Shown piece by piece: positions 8,730 to 17,294 of a stretch of 64,000 nt of DNA. Within the stretch, counting starts at the first letter, position 1; each line of letters begins with the position of its first letter. Origin of the DNA: Micromonospora sp. NBC_01740. Lineage in GTDB: Bacteria > Actinomycetota > Actinomycetes > Mycobacteriales > Micromonosporaceae. Both the position numbers and the translations under genes were made by a program. The stretch is from positions 5,394,001-5,458,000 of the forward strand of contig NZ_CP109150.1 of assembly GCF_035920365.1 (NCBI RefSeq), written 5' to 3'. The notes beneath the pieces are model-generated. The model saw only the letters and a list, made by a program, of their open reading frames with translations. It ran no database searches and was not told where the DNA came from.

Positions 8730-9565
8730 CCGCGATGGACGTCGATGCCAAGGGCGATAGTACTGTTCTGATGACGCACCTCGGTAGAACGGCTGCCGAG
8801 CAGGCGCAGCTTGGCGCTGCGCCACTTCCACCCGTAGGATCTGCGCCCTGCTCGGCGTGCCAATCGCTAACCTGGACCTGTTCGCAGCCACCACTCAGAC
8901 GCTGGATTCACCACGGCCGAAAATGAGGACATGATGGTGGCCGCTCTGCTGTCGTGCCTCGACCAGTTCATGTAGTACACCAACGTCACTTGATCTTTCG
9001 GCTGGCTTGGTGACTGAGTCTGCGCTGGTAGTGGGACCGTCGGACTCGGGCTTGGGATGTTCGATCGTGGGCCGATACCGGGCCCGGACGCGGGTGGTGG
9101 ACGGTCGGCACCGGCGGCGGGTGCGGCAGGCCCAGCACGAGGCCGCCCGCACCGTCGTCGCCTGGGCCGTACCGCGATGTCGGCGCGGCGGCCAGCATCG
9201 CCATCCGTACCTCAGGCGGCAGATCCACAGGTCGTGGATCTTCGTTTCGGTCTGTTCGCGGGCGGAACTACGCCGGCGTGGCATCCCGATCAAGACCGAC
9301 CAGGCCGCTGGCCCGCTGGCCCGACGTCGCGGCGGACACGGCCGTCACAGCTTCCCGCAGTTGTGGACCGCGACGACCCTCGTCGAGCCGAACCCGGACA
9401 CCGTGCTGGTACCGCTGGTCGCCGCGTGGCCGGCCGGCCTGGCCGGCACCACGGTCAGATGCAGGCCGCGCTCCGCAGGGCCGGTGCGCTCGTTCCGCTG
9501 GCCACCGGCGAGGATCTCCGAAGGTGCGCCTCTGCTCGTCGCTTCGCGCTTGCTAGGTTCCGCAC
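8730..9565. other. Gene-free stretch of about 836 bases
   Basis: Several frames are open on both strands but none shows convincing codon bias, start signals or recognisable motifs. A minus-strand piece (PPEVRMAMLAAAPTSRYG, about 9180-9230) has a protein-like look and could be a remnant. I find no promoter, hairpin or repeat I would defend. The region continues the degraded zone to its left. Confidence 0.35.
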
Positions 9566-10327
9566 ATGATCGACACTGCTGCGGCGGTCGAGTGGGTGAT
9601 CGCGCACGGCGACGAGCCCGACAGGCACCGACTGGCGACGGTGCTGACAGGGGTGTGGCCGGCGCCGCTGGATGTGGCGGACGCCCTGTTCGCCGACCAG
9701 TCTCCCGAGGGTGGTTTCCCGGCGCCCTGGTCACCCGGCGCCCCCTCGGTGGCGGCGACGTGCGAACGGCTTGACCGGATCATCGAGTTGGACCTGCGGT
9801 ACAGCTCACGGGTGGATCGTTGCGCCGACTGGCTCGCCGCGCTGGTCGCGCCGGACGGCGCGGTGCGCTCCGCCGTGGACACCGGGCACCTGCCGTCGCG
9901 GGACCCGCTCTACCTGACCGCCAAGGTCGGCTGGTGCCTGGCGGTCCTGGACCGGCCCGAGGCGGCCAGACCGGCCGCCCGGGCGGTGCGCGACGCCGTC
10001 GAGGCCTCAGGGGTCTGGCCGTCGTGCCTCACCACCACCTGGCTCGCCGCCGCCCTGCTGTGGGCGGCGGGGCTGCGCGAGGAGGCAGACCGAGGGCTGG
10101 ACATCCTGGCGCGACGGCTGCTCGACGCCCCGCCGGCCGACATCGCCCGCGCCGGATGCGCGCTACGGGCGACGTTGCTGCCTCCGGAGCATCCAGTGTT
10201 CCGCGTCGTGGTCCGGCGGCTCACCGCCACCCAGCGCCCGGACGGCTCGTGGCCGGTCGACGGCGCCCTTACCGAGCAGGTCGCAGTCGCCATCACCGCG
10301 ATAGGCGCCGTCGCCGGCCTGGTCTGA
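9566..10327 (+). CDS. Prenyltransferase/squalene-cyclase-like alpha-helical repeat protein
   Basis: 253 residues from the ATG at 9566. The protein is built of helical repeats and ends with TATQRPDGSWPVDG, a QW-like motif (QxxDGSW) characteristic of the alpha/alpha-barrel of squalene-hopene and terpene cyclases and related repeat proteins; an earlier copy reads DQSPEGGFP. The length is well below a full cyclase (600 or more residues) and no DxDD catalytic motif is seen. It is therefore probably a stand-alone QW-repeat protein with an unknown or accessory role rather than a terpene cyclase. It converges with phoX and has no co-directional partner. Confidence 0.65.
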   Translation: MIDTAAAVEWVIAHGDEPDRHRLATVLTGVWPAPLDVADALFADQSPEGGFPAPWSPGAPSVAATCERLDRIIELDLRYSSRVDRCADWLAALVAPDGAVRSAVDTGHLPSRDPLYLTAKVGWCLAVLDRPEAARPAARAVRDAVEASGVWPSCLTTTWLAAALLWAAGLREEADRGLDILARRLLDAPPADIARAGCALRATLLPPEHPVFRVVVRRLTATQRPDGSWPVDGALTEQVAVAITAIGAVAGLV

Positions 10328-10462
10328 AACGCCTCCACCGCAAGGGCGAAAGACCGGGTCAGGAGCAGGGGAGGTCGGCGCAGCCACCCGTGAATCAGCC
10401 GCACGGTCGTGGGCACCCCGACCACACGGGGACCACGCAAGCACCGCACGGTGGCCGCGGGG

Positions 10463-11857
10463 TCAGCGCTGGCGGCGGTTCCAGGGGCCGGTGACGGCGT
10501 ACGTGATGCCCGGGTTGTAGACGTTGAAGAACATGGTCCGGCCGTCGGCGGAGAACGTCGCGCCGGCCAACTCGCCGAACTCCGGGTCACCGGCGGTGCC
10601 GACGTCGACCCGGTTACGTGCGAAGACGAACACCTCCCCGGCGGCAGTCGTACCAAGGATGTGCTGGTCCCCGATCCCGTCCTCGCACATCATGAGGCCC
10701 CCGTACGGCGACATACAGATGTTGTCCGGGGCGTCGAACTCCGGGTTCTCCGGTGCCGGGGTGGAGCGGGTGAAGATGGTCTCCAGGCGCAACGTGTTGG
10801 CTCGCGGGTCGTACCGCCAGACCTGACCGTCGTGGTCGCGGGCCGAGCCCTGCGCGCGCCGGGCGAACGACGAGACGAAGTAGGCGCAGCCGTCGTTCTC
10901 CCCCCACCAGGCGCCCTCGATCTTGTACCCACCGGTGATCGGCTTGCCGTAGTCCTGGGCACGGACCGACTCCGTCGTCGCCAGCGGGTCAGGCACGTCA
11001 AGCCACTCGACGCCGGAGAAGGACGTGCCCGCCGTCGTCACCACCGACAGGTCCGGCAGATCCGGGACGTGCAGGGCCTGCAGCACGCCGCCTGCCCGCA
11101 GGCTCCCGTGACCGCCGAGCGGCCGGTTCGGCAGGAAACGGTAGAAGCTGCCCAGCGGCGCCACGAACGCGTCCTCGGTCTCGTAGACGATGCCGGTCTG
11201 CGGGTCGACCGCGACCGCCTCGTGCTGGAACCGACCCATCGCGGTCAGCGGTGTCGGATCGATGTTGCGAGCATCGTCGTACGGGTCAACCTCGAAGATG
11301 AACCCGTGGTCCTTCGCGTACCCGCGGGCACCCGCCTTGTCTTCGGTCTCCTCACAGGTCAGCCACGTGCGCCACGGCGTCCGGCCGCCGGAACAGTTGA
11401 TGGCCGTGCCGCCAAGGCTGACGTGCTCGGCGACGGCGCGGTTCGACGCGTCGACGGCGAGGGTGCTGGTCCCGCCCCCGGCGGCCGGGTCGTACGTGCG
11501 TTCCGGCGGAGCCACAACCGTGATCCTCGCGGTCGGGGAGCACTCATGGTTACGGACCAGGCGGGTGCCGCGCGCCTTGTCGGCGAAGGAACCCATACCG
11601 TCGAACCGGCTCGGCACGATGCCACCGTCGGGCCGGACGGTGCCTTCGCGCGACAGCACCGTGTAGCGAAAGCCCACCGGCAGGTCGAGCATGCCGGCCG
11701 GGTCAGGCACGAGCGGACCGTACCCGGCCTCCGGGCCGGACACCCCCAGCGCGGGTGCCGCGGTGAACAGGGCGTCGGCCGAACCGGCCACGGCCACGGC
11801 GAGACCGACTCCGGCCGAGCGGGACAGGAACTGGCGGCGAGACAAAGACACGGACAA
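10463..11857 (-). CDS. PhoX-family (DUF839) phosphatase with Tat signal
   Basis: 464 residues. The N-terminus MSVSLSRRQFLSRSAG carries a twin-arginine motif followed by a hydrophobic stretch, so the protein is exported folded through the Tat system. The mature part matches the PhoX/DUF839 beta-propeller: VRNHECSPTA near the start, CSGGRTPWRTWLTCEE in the middle, and HEAVAVDPQTGIVYETED. In characterised PhoX enzymes these acidic and cysteine-containing segments build a calcium/iron site for phosphomonoester hydrolysis. The role is likely scavenging of phosphate from organic esters outside the cell. A Pho-box was not identified. The gene is monocistronic. Confidence 0.85.
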   Translation of the reverse strand: MSVSLSRRQFLSRSAGVGLAVAVAGSADALFTAAPALGVSGPEAGYGPLVPDPAGMLDLPVGFRYTVLSREGTVRPDGGIVPSRFDGMGSFADKARGTRLVRNHECSPTARITVVAPPERTYDPAAGGGTSTLAVDASNRAVAEHVSLGGTAINCSGGRTPWRTWLTCEETEDKAGARGYAKDHGFIFEVDPYDDARNIDPTPLTAMGRFQHEAVAVDPQTGIVYETEDAFVAPLGSFYRFLPNRPLGGHGSLRAGGVLQALHVPDLPDLSVVTTAGTSFSGVEWLDVPDPLATTESVRAQDYGKPITGGYKIEGAWWGENDGCAYFVSSFARRAQGSARDHDGQVWRYDPRANTLRLETIFTRSTPAPENPEFDAPDNICMSPYGGLMMCEDGIGDQHILGTTAAGEVFVFARNRVDVGTAGDPEFGELAGATFSADGRTMFFNVYNPGITYAVTGPWNRRQR

Positions 11858-12186
11858 GCCTCCTGGACGTCACGGACCGTCGCGTCCGGCCGACATCGAC
11901 CCGAATCGCTCGATCCACTACGTCACATCCCGACCCACCCGTCAAGTAGATGACGGTTAGACAGTGGGACCGGGCAGGATGACATCGGCAGTCACCCGAG
12001 GCAGTGGCATCGACAGTGGACTCGATCGAGCGCGGCGTGCTGCTCGCGCCGGAGATGCGCACCCGGATGTTCCGGTCGCAGGCCACTGGCGACGGTGACG
12101 CTCGCTCGGCCGTCCCCCGGGCTCCACGCCGCGCCCGGTGAGCACGTACAATTGCGAACCTCCGTCGTCGACTACCGTCGTCAACG
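11858..12186. other. Intergenic region between phoX and degraded fragments
   Basis: It contains the upstream region of the leftward phoX. A minus-strand TTGACG (complement of 11940-11945) followed about 19 bases later by TAGTGG could serve as its promoter, but the spacing is long. The right half (about 11990-12140) has short coding-like stretches on the plus strand (for example VDSIERGVLLAPEMRTRMF) without a complete gene. Nothing more is supported. Confidence 0.3.
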
Positions 12187-12312
12187 ATGACGCTTGAGCA
12201 ACCACCACTTCTGGCCAACAAATGGCCACGCTTGGCGGCGGAGCTTGCGACCGCGCTTCACGAGGCGGACGAGGGCGACCTGGTCGACCAGGTCGACAGT
12301 CTCCGAGTGCTC
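12187..12312 (+). pseudogene. N-terminal fragment of a small hypothetical protein
   Basis: Starts ATG at 12187 and reads coding-like through ANKWPRLAAELATALHEADE and DLVDQVDSLRV, after which frame quality collapses. The pattern (KWPxLAAEL...LADQVxxLRV) is reminiscent of a small conserved actinobacterial protein whose C-terminus normally continues with a cysteine-containing motif. Here that part is missing. It faces another truncated gene tail-to-tail. Low confidence. Confidence 0.3.
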
Positions 12313-12319
12313 CAGGAGC

Positions 12320-12700
12320 ATGTTCGTCGAGGTCCTCGACCGTCCGCCGGTCAACTGACTGGGAGAACTCGGTCCGGTCCGCCCGCCACAGCAGCACCGC
12401 GGCGACGGGTTCCCTCCACTTCGGGCCGTACCCATCCTGCGCCAGCACCGTAGCAATGCGGGTCAACGGCCCGATGCTTCGTTGACGCCGTACCGCACCA
12501 TGACGTGCAAGTCCTCGGCGAGTAGATCCCTTGCGAGGCCACGATCCACGAATGCTGCCAACGATCGGCCGATCTCGTCTCCCGCCACATCAGATAGGTC
12601 CTCATCGTGTGCGGCACGCCGCAACGCGTCCAACGCGCGCGGGTCGTCCCAGTTATATCTACCCGGGAAAAACGGCCTACGGCAGCTTTCCTGCGGCCAC
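12320..12700 (-). pseudogene. Hypothetical gene lacking its start
   Basis: The minus-strand frame downstream of a TGA near 12705 is coding-like for about 120 residues: RYNWDDPRALDALRRAAHDE, GRSLAAFVDRGLARDLLAED, then WREPVAAVLLWRADRTEFSQ. No ATG or GTG occurs between the upstream stop and the conserved-looking part, so the N-terminus has been lost. The C-terminal side blends into the opposite-strand fragment at about 12310. The family is not recognised. Confidence 0.35.
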
Positions 12701-12808
12701 CGTCACGGTCCCGGAGCAGCCCGGGCCGCCGGGGCTCCCCGCCGGACACGGCGGCACGGTGGCCCCCGCTCATGTGCCCTCTTCGGAGGACCCCGTGGTC
12801 CGCCCCGG

Positions 12809-13603
12809 TCAGGCAACGTCCCTACGTTGGGGCAGGACGATGGCCAGTAGCGCGGCGGCAAGCGCGTAGGCGATCAGCAGCCCGGCCCCGGCCGGCGGGG
12901 AGAGGAGCTGCGGTGCGGCCCCGGCCGCGCCCTGGGCCGCCTGGGTGAGCGCGGTGAAATTGGTCAGCGCGGCGGTGGCGCCGCCAGGCAGGAACGGGTA
13001 AGCCGTGTTCACCTCGGGAATGAAGAGCAGCAGGTTTTCCCCCATGTAGAGGTACGCGCCCAGGCCGGCCAACGCGATCACCTGGTTGCGGACCAGTGCG
13101 CCGATGCCCACGCCCAGTACCGTGTAGGCGGCCATCGCCACGACCAGGCGCAGCAGCAAACCGACGACGACATCGAGTGTTGCGCCGGCGGGGATGTCCC
13201 GGACAGCCATCCCGGCGTAGAGCGCGATGCCGGCCGTGGTCGTGGTGATCAGCCCATAGGCCACTCCGGCGACGAGGTAGACGAGGAGTTTCGCGGCCAG
13301 CACGCTCCAGCGTCGAGGTGCGAACAGGAACGCGGTCGATATGGTGCGGTGCCGGTACTCGGAGGTGACCGCCGTTGCGCCGAACAGCGCAGGGACGATC
13401 ACTCCGAGCCCGGCGAGGCCGAGTACCGCCCGGATGCCGGCCTCAGTGTCCATCCCGGGCAGTGGCGGGTTGACGTTCTCCGGGCCGATTACGGTGAGCA
13501 GCCCGACCAGGCCGCCTCCGAAGACGACCGCGGCGACCACCGCCCAAATCCAGAGGCGGGTGGCGACCAGCCGACGGAACTCGGCTCGGACGAGGTGGCT
13601 CAT
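12809..13603 (-). CDS. ABC-2 type exporter permease
   Basis: 264 residues from the ATG at 13603, overlapping the stop of the ATPase gene by 4 bases (ATGA), so the two are translationally coupled. The protein has six hydrophobic segments. VTSEYRHRTISTAFLFAPRR between helices 2 and 3 is the cytoplasmic coupling motif typical of ABC-2 permeases (TSEYRxxTI). With the ATPase it should form a dimer of each subunit in the plasma membrane exporting a small molecule, lipid or peptide. The substrate is not evident. It is the last gene of a TetR-led operon. Confidence 0.88.
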   Translation of the reverse strand: MSHLVRAEFRRLVATRLWIWAVVAAVVFGGGLVGLLTVIGPENVNPPLPGMDTEAGIRAVLGLAGLGVIVPALFGATAVTSEYRHRTISTAFLFAPRRWSVLAAKLLVYLVAGVAYGLITTTTAGIALYAGMAVRDIPAGATLDVVVGLLLRLVVAMAAYTVLGVGIGALVRNQVIALAGLGAYLYMGENLLLFIPEVNTAYPFLPGGATAALTNFTALTQAAQGAAGAAPQLLSPPAGAGLLIAYALAAALLAIVLPQRRDVA

Positions 13604-14589
13604 CTGGTGGTCCTCTTTTCCCCGGTCAACTGCAGAAATGCCTGTTCCAGGTCGGTGCGGTACGGAGTCAGTCCGTACACCCGCAGGCCCGCGCCCGCCG
13701 CGGTGTCAGCCACCCGTTCGGCGTTGAGGCCATGGACTCGGAGGGTGCCCGGACCGGTGTTCTCGATCTGGGGCGGGCGACCGTCGGTCGTCCCGACGTC
13801 GCCCAATAGCACGGCGAGGAGGTCAGCGTCCGGAGACTGGACCACGACGGCGGGAACGGTTACCGCAGCGAGTTCGTCGAGGGTGCCTTCGGCCATCAGG
13901 CGCCCACTGTCGAGCACAACCACGCGATCCACCATCTGCTCCACCTCGCTGAGCACATGACTGGAGACCAGGACGGTGCGCCCCTCGTTGGCGAACTGGC
14001 GCAGGAACCGGCGTAGCCAGGCGATCCCCCCGGGATCGAGCCCGTTGGTCGGCTCGTCCAGGAGTAGCACGGGAGCATCGCCGAGCAGGGCCGTGGCGAG
14101 GGCGAGCCGCTGGCGCATACCCGTGGAGAACTCGCCGGTCCTCCGGCCCGCGAATCCGGACATGCCCAGGGCCTCGATGACCTCGTCCGCGCGCCGTACC
14201 GGCAGCCCGGCCATGTCGCAGTAGATCCGCAGGTGGTCCCGGGCGCTGATTCCTGGGTGACAGCTCGATGCGTCCAGAGCCGCGCCGACGGTACGAGCCG
14301 GCTGCGGCAGATCGACGTAGTGTCGGCCACCGATGAGGGCGTCGCCAGAGGTGGGCCGGATCAATCCCAGGATCATCCGCAGGGTGGTCGACTTCCCGGC
14401 GCCGTTCGGTCCGAGGAAACCAGTCACCCGCCCAGGCTCCACGGTGAAGCTCAGGTCGGTGACGGCCGGGACGGCACCGAACCGCTTGGTGAGGTTGCGC
14501 ACCTGCACCCTTACGCCGTCGGACGTCTTCGTGATGCCGGTGAGCGGCTCGTCGTGGTCATCGGGAATCAGTTTCCGGATCGCGGGCAT
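13600..14589 (-). CDS. ABC exporter ATP-binding protein (DrrA/CcmA type)
   Basis: 329 residues from the ATG at 14589. Walker A is GPNGAGKST, the signature is FSTGMRQRLALA, Walker B is VLLLDEPTNGLD, and the switch His is in SSHVLSEVEQM. A C-terminal region of about 100 residues follows the NBD, as in DrrA-type exporter ATPases. The first 25 residues (before VQVRNLTKRFG) are an unusual polar extension; a downstream start is possible. It pairs with the adjacent permease. The operon order is TetR, PH-like protein, ATPase, permease, so expression probably responds to the TetR ligand, for example a drug or endogenous metabolite. Confidence 0.9.
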   Translation of the reverse strand: MPAIRKLIPDDHDEPLTGITKTSDGVRVQVRNLTKRFGAVPAVTDLSFTVEPGRVTGFLGPNGAGKSTTLRMILGLIRPTSGDALIGGRHYVDLPQPARTVGAALDASSCHPGISARDHLRIYCDMAGLPVRRADEVIEALGMSGFAGRRTGEFSTGMRQRLALATALLGDAPVLLLDEPTNGLDPGGIAWLRRFLRQFANEGRTVLVSSHVLSEVEQMVDRVVVLDSGRLMAEGTLDELAAVTVPAVVVQSPDADLLAVLLGDVGTTDGRPPQIENTGPGTLRVHGLNAERVADTAAGAGLRVYGLTPYRTDLEQAFLQLTGEKRTTR

Positions 14590-14661
14590 GAGGCATCGCC
14601 ATTCGTGGTGGGTCGGCAGGGGCCGGTGTGGCCACCGGCCGGGGAAGGACGGACGAACCGG

Positions 14662-15018
14662 TCAGGACTTCCGGGTGGCCTCTTCGATGAGCCGGACCGT
14701 CGCGCGGGGGTCGCTGACCTGGATGACGAGGCGGTTGTAGCGTTCGTCGGTCAGTTCGATGACGACGGCCTGGGCCGGGTCGCGAACGTCCCAGAACACC
14801 CGCTCGCCGTCGAGGTGGAAGGTGCCCGCGACGATGACCCCGGGAAGGTGCGCTCCCGGCGCTCGCAGCCCCTTCGACTCCTTGACGATTCCCGGGTCGG
14901 CGGTCGCGCCCCTGACGTTGACCAGCGGAATCGTGAGTCGGCTCTTCAATGCCCAGAGCTTGTCGAGGCCTTCGATCTCCACGACGAGGGCCTCGCCGTC
15001 GATGTGCACACGTGCCAT
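14662..15018 (-). CDS. Small PH-domain-like protein
   Basis: 118 residues starting MARVHIDGEALVVEIEGLDK. The pattern of beta strands, the PLVNVRGATADPGI segment, GTFHLDGERVFWDV in the middle and a final helix (DPRATVRLIEEA) matches a family of small bacterial pleckstrin-homology-like proteins frequent in actinomycetes. It starts 10 bases after the TetR stop and is followed 72 bases later by the ATPase gene. The molecular role is unknown; it could bind phosphate- or lipid-like ligands or assist the exporter. Confidence 0.65.
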   Translation of the reverse strand: MARVHIDGEALVVEIEGLDKLWALKSRLTIPLVNVRGATADPGIVKESKGLRAPGAHLPGVIVAGTFHLDGERVFWDVRDPAQAVVIELTDERYNRLVIQVSDPRATVRLIEEATRKS

Positions 15019-15028
15019 GTCTCTCTCC

Positions 15029-15598
15029 TCAGATCTCGTGCCGGCTGAGCTGGTCGGCCACAGCGCCGCCGGCTTCGGTGGTGTGCGTTCCGGACGCGCC
15101 GGCCCTGGCTCGCAGGCGCAGACCCAGCACAGCGGCGGTCAGCTCGGTGGCCGGCGCCGCGACGCGAGCGGTCTCGTCAGCGCCCTGATACGTGGCGATC
15201 AGAACCCGGCCGAGGGCCTCGTCGAACTCCTGCAAGCAACTGGCGACAATTTCGGCGACCTCGGCGTCGATGGGCGCGCGTTCAACCGCGGCCCTCAGGA
15301 GCAGGTCGAAGCCGGGTTGCGCCGCGTCGGCGGCAAGTGCGCGATGCAGGGCCTCGGTGATGTCGTGGGCCGCCGAGACGGCCAGGACGAGTGGTCGCAC
15401 CTGGTGCTCCACGTGCCAGCGCAGCGCCCTTGTGTAGAGCCCACGCTTGCTGCCGAAAGTCTTGTACAGGCTGTTGCGATGGACGCCGAGTTTGGCCACC
15501 AGGTCATCGACGGACGTGCCGTCGTAGCCCTGGTCGGCAAACACCTCCACAGCCGCCTGAACAGCCTGTTCCTCGTCGAACCCGCGTGGTCTTCCCAT
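15029..15598 (-). CDS. TetR-family transcriptional regulator of the ABC exporter operon
   Basis: 189 residues from the ATG at 15598 (MGRPRGFDEEQAVQ). The N-terminal HTH includes GYDGTSVDDLVAKLGVHRNS and LYKTFGSKRGLY, a classical TetR recognition helix region. The C-terminal helical ligand domain is of the TetR_C type with VLIATYQGADETARV. It leads the operon with the PH-like gene and ABC exporter. A long inverted repeat sits 19-54 bases upstream of the start (see 15617-15652), the expected location for autorepression. The ligand is unknown. Confidence 0.9.
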   Translation of the reverse strand: MGRPRGFDEEQAVQAAVEVFADQGYDGTSVDDLVAKLGVHRNSLYKTFGSKRGLYTRALRWHVEHQVRPLVLAVSAAHDITEALHRALAADAAQPGFDLLLRAAVERAPIDAEVAEIVASCLQEFDEALGRVLIATYQGADETARVAAPATELTAAVLGLRLRARAGASGTHTTEAGGAVADQLSRHEI

Positions 15599-15616
15599 GT
15601 CAACCACGGTAGCGGG

Positions 15617-15652
15617 TTTAGGAACGACCAGTCAAGAACAGTCGTTCCTAAA
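15617..15652. promoter_or_regulatory. Perfect 12-bp inverted repeat, likely TetR operator
   Basis: TTTAGGAACGAC at 15617-15628 is repeated as its exact reverse complement GTCGTTCCTAAA at 15641-15652, separated by 12 bases. The GGAACG/CGTTCC core is a common arrangement in operators of TetR regulators. Its position just upstream of the tetR start implies autorepression of the whole exporter operon. Confidence 0.8.
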
Positions 15653-15748
15653 TTCCGTCGAGAGATGTCCGGTGACTAACCGCAAGCGGTAGGTGACCGT
15701 GGGCAACCCGCGCCCGCGTCCCGAACGACCGTCGCCCCAACGATGCGG

Positions 15749-16369
15749 CTACTCGAAGCAGCCCGGGTCTCCGGCCCCGTAGCGCAGGATCTCGGGCTCA
15801 GGTTGCGACAGGTCGACCACGGTGGTCGGTTCCTTTCCACAGTCGCCAGCGTCGATCACCGCGTCGAGGAGATGGTCCAGCCGTTCCTTGATCTCCCACC
15901 CCTGGGTCATCGGCTCGTCCTCGCCAGGCAGCATCAGGGTGCTCGACACCAACGGCTCGCCGAGCTCGGCCAGCAGCGCCTGGACGACCGTGTGCCTGGG
16001 GACCCGTACGCCCACGGTGCGCTTCCTGGGGTGCAGCAGCCGGCGCGGCACCTCGCGGGTCGCCGGCAGGATAAAGGTGTAGCTGCCCGGGGTGCACGCC
16101 TTCACCATCCGGAAAACCGAGTTGCTGACCTGCACGAACTGGCCGAGTTGGGCGAAGTCACGGCACACCAAAGTGAAGTGATGCCGTTCGTCCAGCCGAC
16201 GGATCTCCCGGATCCGATCCAGACCGGACCGGTTGCCCGGCTGACAACCGAACGCGAAGCACGAGTCCGTCGGGTAGGCGATCAAGCCGCCGCTGCGGAT
16301 CAGGTCGACGACCTGCCGGAGGACCCGGGGCTGCGGGTTGTCCGGGTGCACGTCGTAGTACCTCGCCAT
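15749..16369 (-). CDS. Sua5/YciO/YrdC-family protein (threonylcarbamoyl-AMP synthase-like)
   Basis: 206 residues from the ATG at 16369 (MARYYDVHPDNPQPR). The family core is clear: GGLIAYPTDSCFAFGCQPGN near the start (nucleotide/threonine pocket), RRLDERHHFTLVCRDFAQL, TPGSYTFILPATREVPRRLL, and GVRVPRHTVVQALLAELGEP. Sua5/TsaC make threonylcarbamoyl-AMP for the tRNA t6A37 modification. The YciO subgroup, which this more resembles (PRKRTVGVRVP, GxEPxSSTLMLPGE), has the same fold but a less settled function. It lacks the C-terminal Sua5 domain. Monocistronic; cytoplasmic. Confidence 0.82.
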   Translation of the reverse strand: MARYYDVHPDNPQPRVLRQVVDLIRSGGLIAYPTDSCFAFGCQPGNRSGLDRIREIRRLDERHHFTLVCRDFAQLGQFVQVSNSVFRMVKACTPGSYTFILPATREVPRRLLHPRKRTVGVRVPRHTVVQALLAELGEPLVSSTLMLPGEDEPMTQGWEIKERLDHLLDAVIDAGDCGKEPTTVVDLSQPEPEILRYGAGDPGCFE

Positions 16370-16455
16370 ACGCCCGAGACTAGGTGTTGCCCGGACGACG
16401 CGCCTCCCCCAGTTCTGGTACGGCCACCTCGACGCGGTCGCCGCAGTTCGCACGG

Positions 16456-16899
16456 TCAGGGGGTCGACGGCGGCGTCGTGGCGGTCAGCACGGTCGCCGC
16501 CGCGGCGAGGCCGAGGAGGCAGGTCAGGGCCGCGACGCCGGCCATCCGGCCCGCCCCCGGGGTGACGACCGTCGGACCCGGTGGCATCGACTTCCCGCGC
16601 GCCGTCGTGGCCGGTCGCCGCCCAGTAGGGCGGCGCGGTGGGACGCACCTGGCGAGGGCGAGCGCGCCCACGCACAGCGCCGGTGCCGCCACGGCCGGAT
16701 AGGCCCAGCCGCCGAGCAGCGGGGTGAGCAGTCGCGCGCCGACGGCACCGGCCACCAGGAACGCCGCCGCCGTGCGCCGCCAGGCCAGCATGGTCCGCTC
16801 CAGTTGCAGGCCGGGGTCGCCGTCCAGGCGAGGGGGTGTCCCGGGTGGACCCGCCGACGCCGGGCGGTCCCCGTCGCGGGGTGCGGCGGCACGGCTCAC
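16456..16899 (-). CDS. DUF202 (YidH-like) small membrane protein
   Basis: 147 residues from the GTG at 16899, which overlaps the stop of the preceding DUF202 gene by 4 bases (GTGA). After a Pro-rich N-terminus comes LQLERTMLAWRRTAAAFLVA, the DUF202 signature (LAxERTxLAWxRT), and three hydrophobic helices. The role of DUF202 proteins is not established. This is the last gene of the leftward aldolase-TSUP operon. Confidence 0.8.
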   Translation of the reverse strand: MSRAAAPRDGDRPASAGPPGTPPRLDGDPGLQLERTMLAWRRTAAAFLVAGAVGARLLTPLLGGWAYPAVAAPALCVGALALARCVPPRRPTGRRPATTARGKSMPPGPTVVTPGAGRMAGVAALTCLLGLAAAATVLTATTPPSTP

Positions 16900-17294
16900 C
16901 GGACGAGGCCGACCAGGATCAGTCCGGCCGCCAGGACCAGGCCCAGGCCGAGCGGCATCGCCAGCGCGGGTGGCGGCAGGCTCCGACCGAGGCGCAGCGC
17001 CGCCTCCGTACGCAGCCAGCCGATCCACGCCTGCACCGGGGCCGCGGCGCCGAGCACGATCAGCACGACGGCCGCGGCGCGGCGCAGCCCGGGCGCGATG
17101 GGCAGGGCCAGCGCCTCCAGGGCGATCCCGGCCGCGAAGAGCGCCAGCGACGTACGGATCCAGGCCAGGAAGGTGCGCTCGTTGGCGAGGCTGAACCGGG
17201 GGTCGGGATCGACGCCCCGGTCGAAGACCCGGCCGGGCCACCGGCGTCGCCCCGGCGTCCGCGAGGAGGTCTCGTCGTCCGTTTCGACTACCAC
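16896..17294 (-). CDS. DUF202 (YidH-like) membrane protein
   Basis: 132 residues from the GTG at 17294, which lies inside the end of the TSUP gene (7-base overlap). The polar N-terminus is followed by FSLANERTFLAWIRTSLALF, the DUF202 signature, and three transmembrane segments. The tight overlaps on both sides show co-translation with the TSUP permease and the second DUF202 protein. This suggests the pair could act with the permease, for example as accessory membrane subunits, but no function is proven for the family. Confidence 0.82.
   Translation of the reverse strand: MVVETDDETSSRTPGRRRWPGRVFDRGVDPDPRFSLANERTFLAWIRTSLALFAAGIALEALALPIAPGLRRAAAVVLIVLGAAAPVQAWIGWLRTEAALRLGRSLPPPALAMPLGLGLVLAAGLILVGLVR

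Noticed and set aside
8895..9569. Several 80-170 codon frames on both strands
   Set aside because: None has codon bias, a start signal or a recognisable domain stronger than its rivals; listed as a gene-free stretch.
9566..10327. A true terpene or hopene cyclase
   Set aside because: Only QW-like repeats are present; it is far too short and lacks the DxDD catalytic motif.
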